Position numbers and translations under genes: made by a program | Notes under the pieces: model-generated | What the model was told of the DNA's origin: nothing | The model's input: only the letters and a program-made list of their open reading frames with translations | Database searches by the model: none | Shown: positions 7,280 to 7,444 of the stretch, piece by piece | How the letters are laid out: each line of letters opens with the position of its first letter | Position numbering within the stretch: the stretch's first letter is position 1 | Assembly: GCA_031263435.1 (NCBI GenBank) | Contig: JAISFT010000177.1 | Span: 1-7,444, forward strand | Length of the DNA: 7,444 nt | Direction of reading: 5' to 3' | Source of the DNA: Treponema sp. | GTDB taxonomy: Bacteria; Spirochaetota; Spirochaetia; Treponematales; Breznakiellaceae

Positions 7280-7444
7280 GACGACCGCGTCTTAAAACTG
7301 AGACGCTGGATCGGCGAGGGGCCGCAGCGCCCCACCGCCTCCCGGTGGGAAGCGGTGGGGTAGCCCTTGTGGGTCCCATAACCGTATTCGGGGTAGATAA
7401 CATCGTACAGTTCCATAAGCCGGTCCCGCTGGGTCTTGGCAAGG
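7222..7444 (-). CDS. rnhB: Ribonuclease HII, C-terminal part (5' end outside window)
   Basis: RNase HII cuts the RNA strand of RNA-DNA hybrids and starts removal of single ribonucleotides from DNA. Only the last 73 codons are visible, read leftward from the window edge. The frame gives [10 protein letters not shown], then [17 protein letters not shown], then [10 protein letters not shown]. These match the conserved C-terminal blocks of the family (E. coli has ILAKVTRD, FPQYGFAQHKGYPTAFH and HHRRSF). The acidic active-site residues lie upstream and cannot be checked. After the SF block there are 23 residues to the TAG at 7222-7224, against 11 in E. coli. The last 18 of these are encoded within the right arm of the long inverted repeat. 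The gene is convergent with the kinase gene. Confidence 0.88.
   Translation of the reverse strand, partial: LAKTQRDRLMELYDVIYPEYGYGTHKGYPTASHREAVGRCGPSPIQRLSFKTRSSARASVFTFVQKSVDPLQG
7245..7260. repeat. Perfect 16-bp palindrome
   Basis: ACTTTTGTACAAAAGT reads the same on both strands. It is AT-rich in a GC-rich setting and sits in the right arm of the long inverted repeat, inside the last codons of rnhB. The matching left-arm segment (around 7054-7068) does not keep the perfect symmetry. It could be a protein-binding site of the element, a cruciform seed, or chance within a structured element. Confidence 0.5.

Noticed and set aside
7239..7442. Alternative - strand frame overlapping rnhB
   Set aside because: The neighbouring frame contains the RNase HII blocks HKGYPTASH and [10 protein letters not shown]. 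This one has none and is Arg/Pro/Ser-rich.

Overview
The window is a GC-rich bacterial segment, densely coded on the + strand, with a convergent partial gene on the - strand at its right edge. The most likely source is a Gram-negative anaerobe, perhaps a spirochaete (Treponema-like). This rests on the combination of an RND pump with Asn in place of the TM10 lysine and a ThrRS-like/uridine-kinase fusion protein, and on a general impression of the repeats. The taxonomic call is an inference with low to moderate confidence.

Bases 1-2976 hold most of an RND-family efflux permease whose N-terminus lies outside the window. It is followed after a very short gap by a tight three-gene block (3003-6844): nicotinamidase (pncA), nicotinate phosphoribosyltransferase (pncB), and a roughly 556-residue nucleoside kinase with an N-terminal threonyl-tRNA-synthetase-like region and a C-terminal uridine kinase/phosphoribulokinase domain. 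PncA converts nicotinamide to nicotinate, and PncB converts nicotinate to nicotinate mononucleotide. Together they form the deamidating NAD salvage branch (Preiss-Handler). The kinase starts on the stop codon of pncB, so it is probably co-translated with it. This makes a role in pyridine riboside or general nucleoside salvage plausible.

Bases 6845-7221 are the gene-free gap between two convergent genes. It contains a compact GC-rich palindrome (6885-6926) followed by a REP-like tail. It also contains most of a remarkable ~244-bp imperfect inverted repeat (7036-7279) that folds on paper into one long hairpin with its apex near 7160. The right arm of that hairpin encodes the last residues and stop codon of the - strand gene, which is the 3' part of rnhB (RNase HII).

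The core genes belong to known families. The least explained part of the window is the long hairpin element and its overlap with the end of rnhB. The second most interesting point is the specificity of the kinase fused to the pncAB operon. I found no rRNA, tRNA, CRISPR array, transposase gene or convincing promoter.
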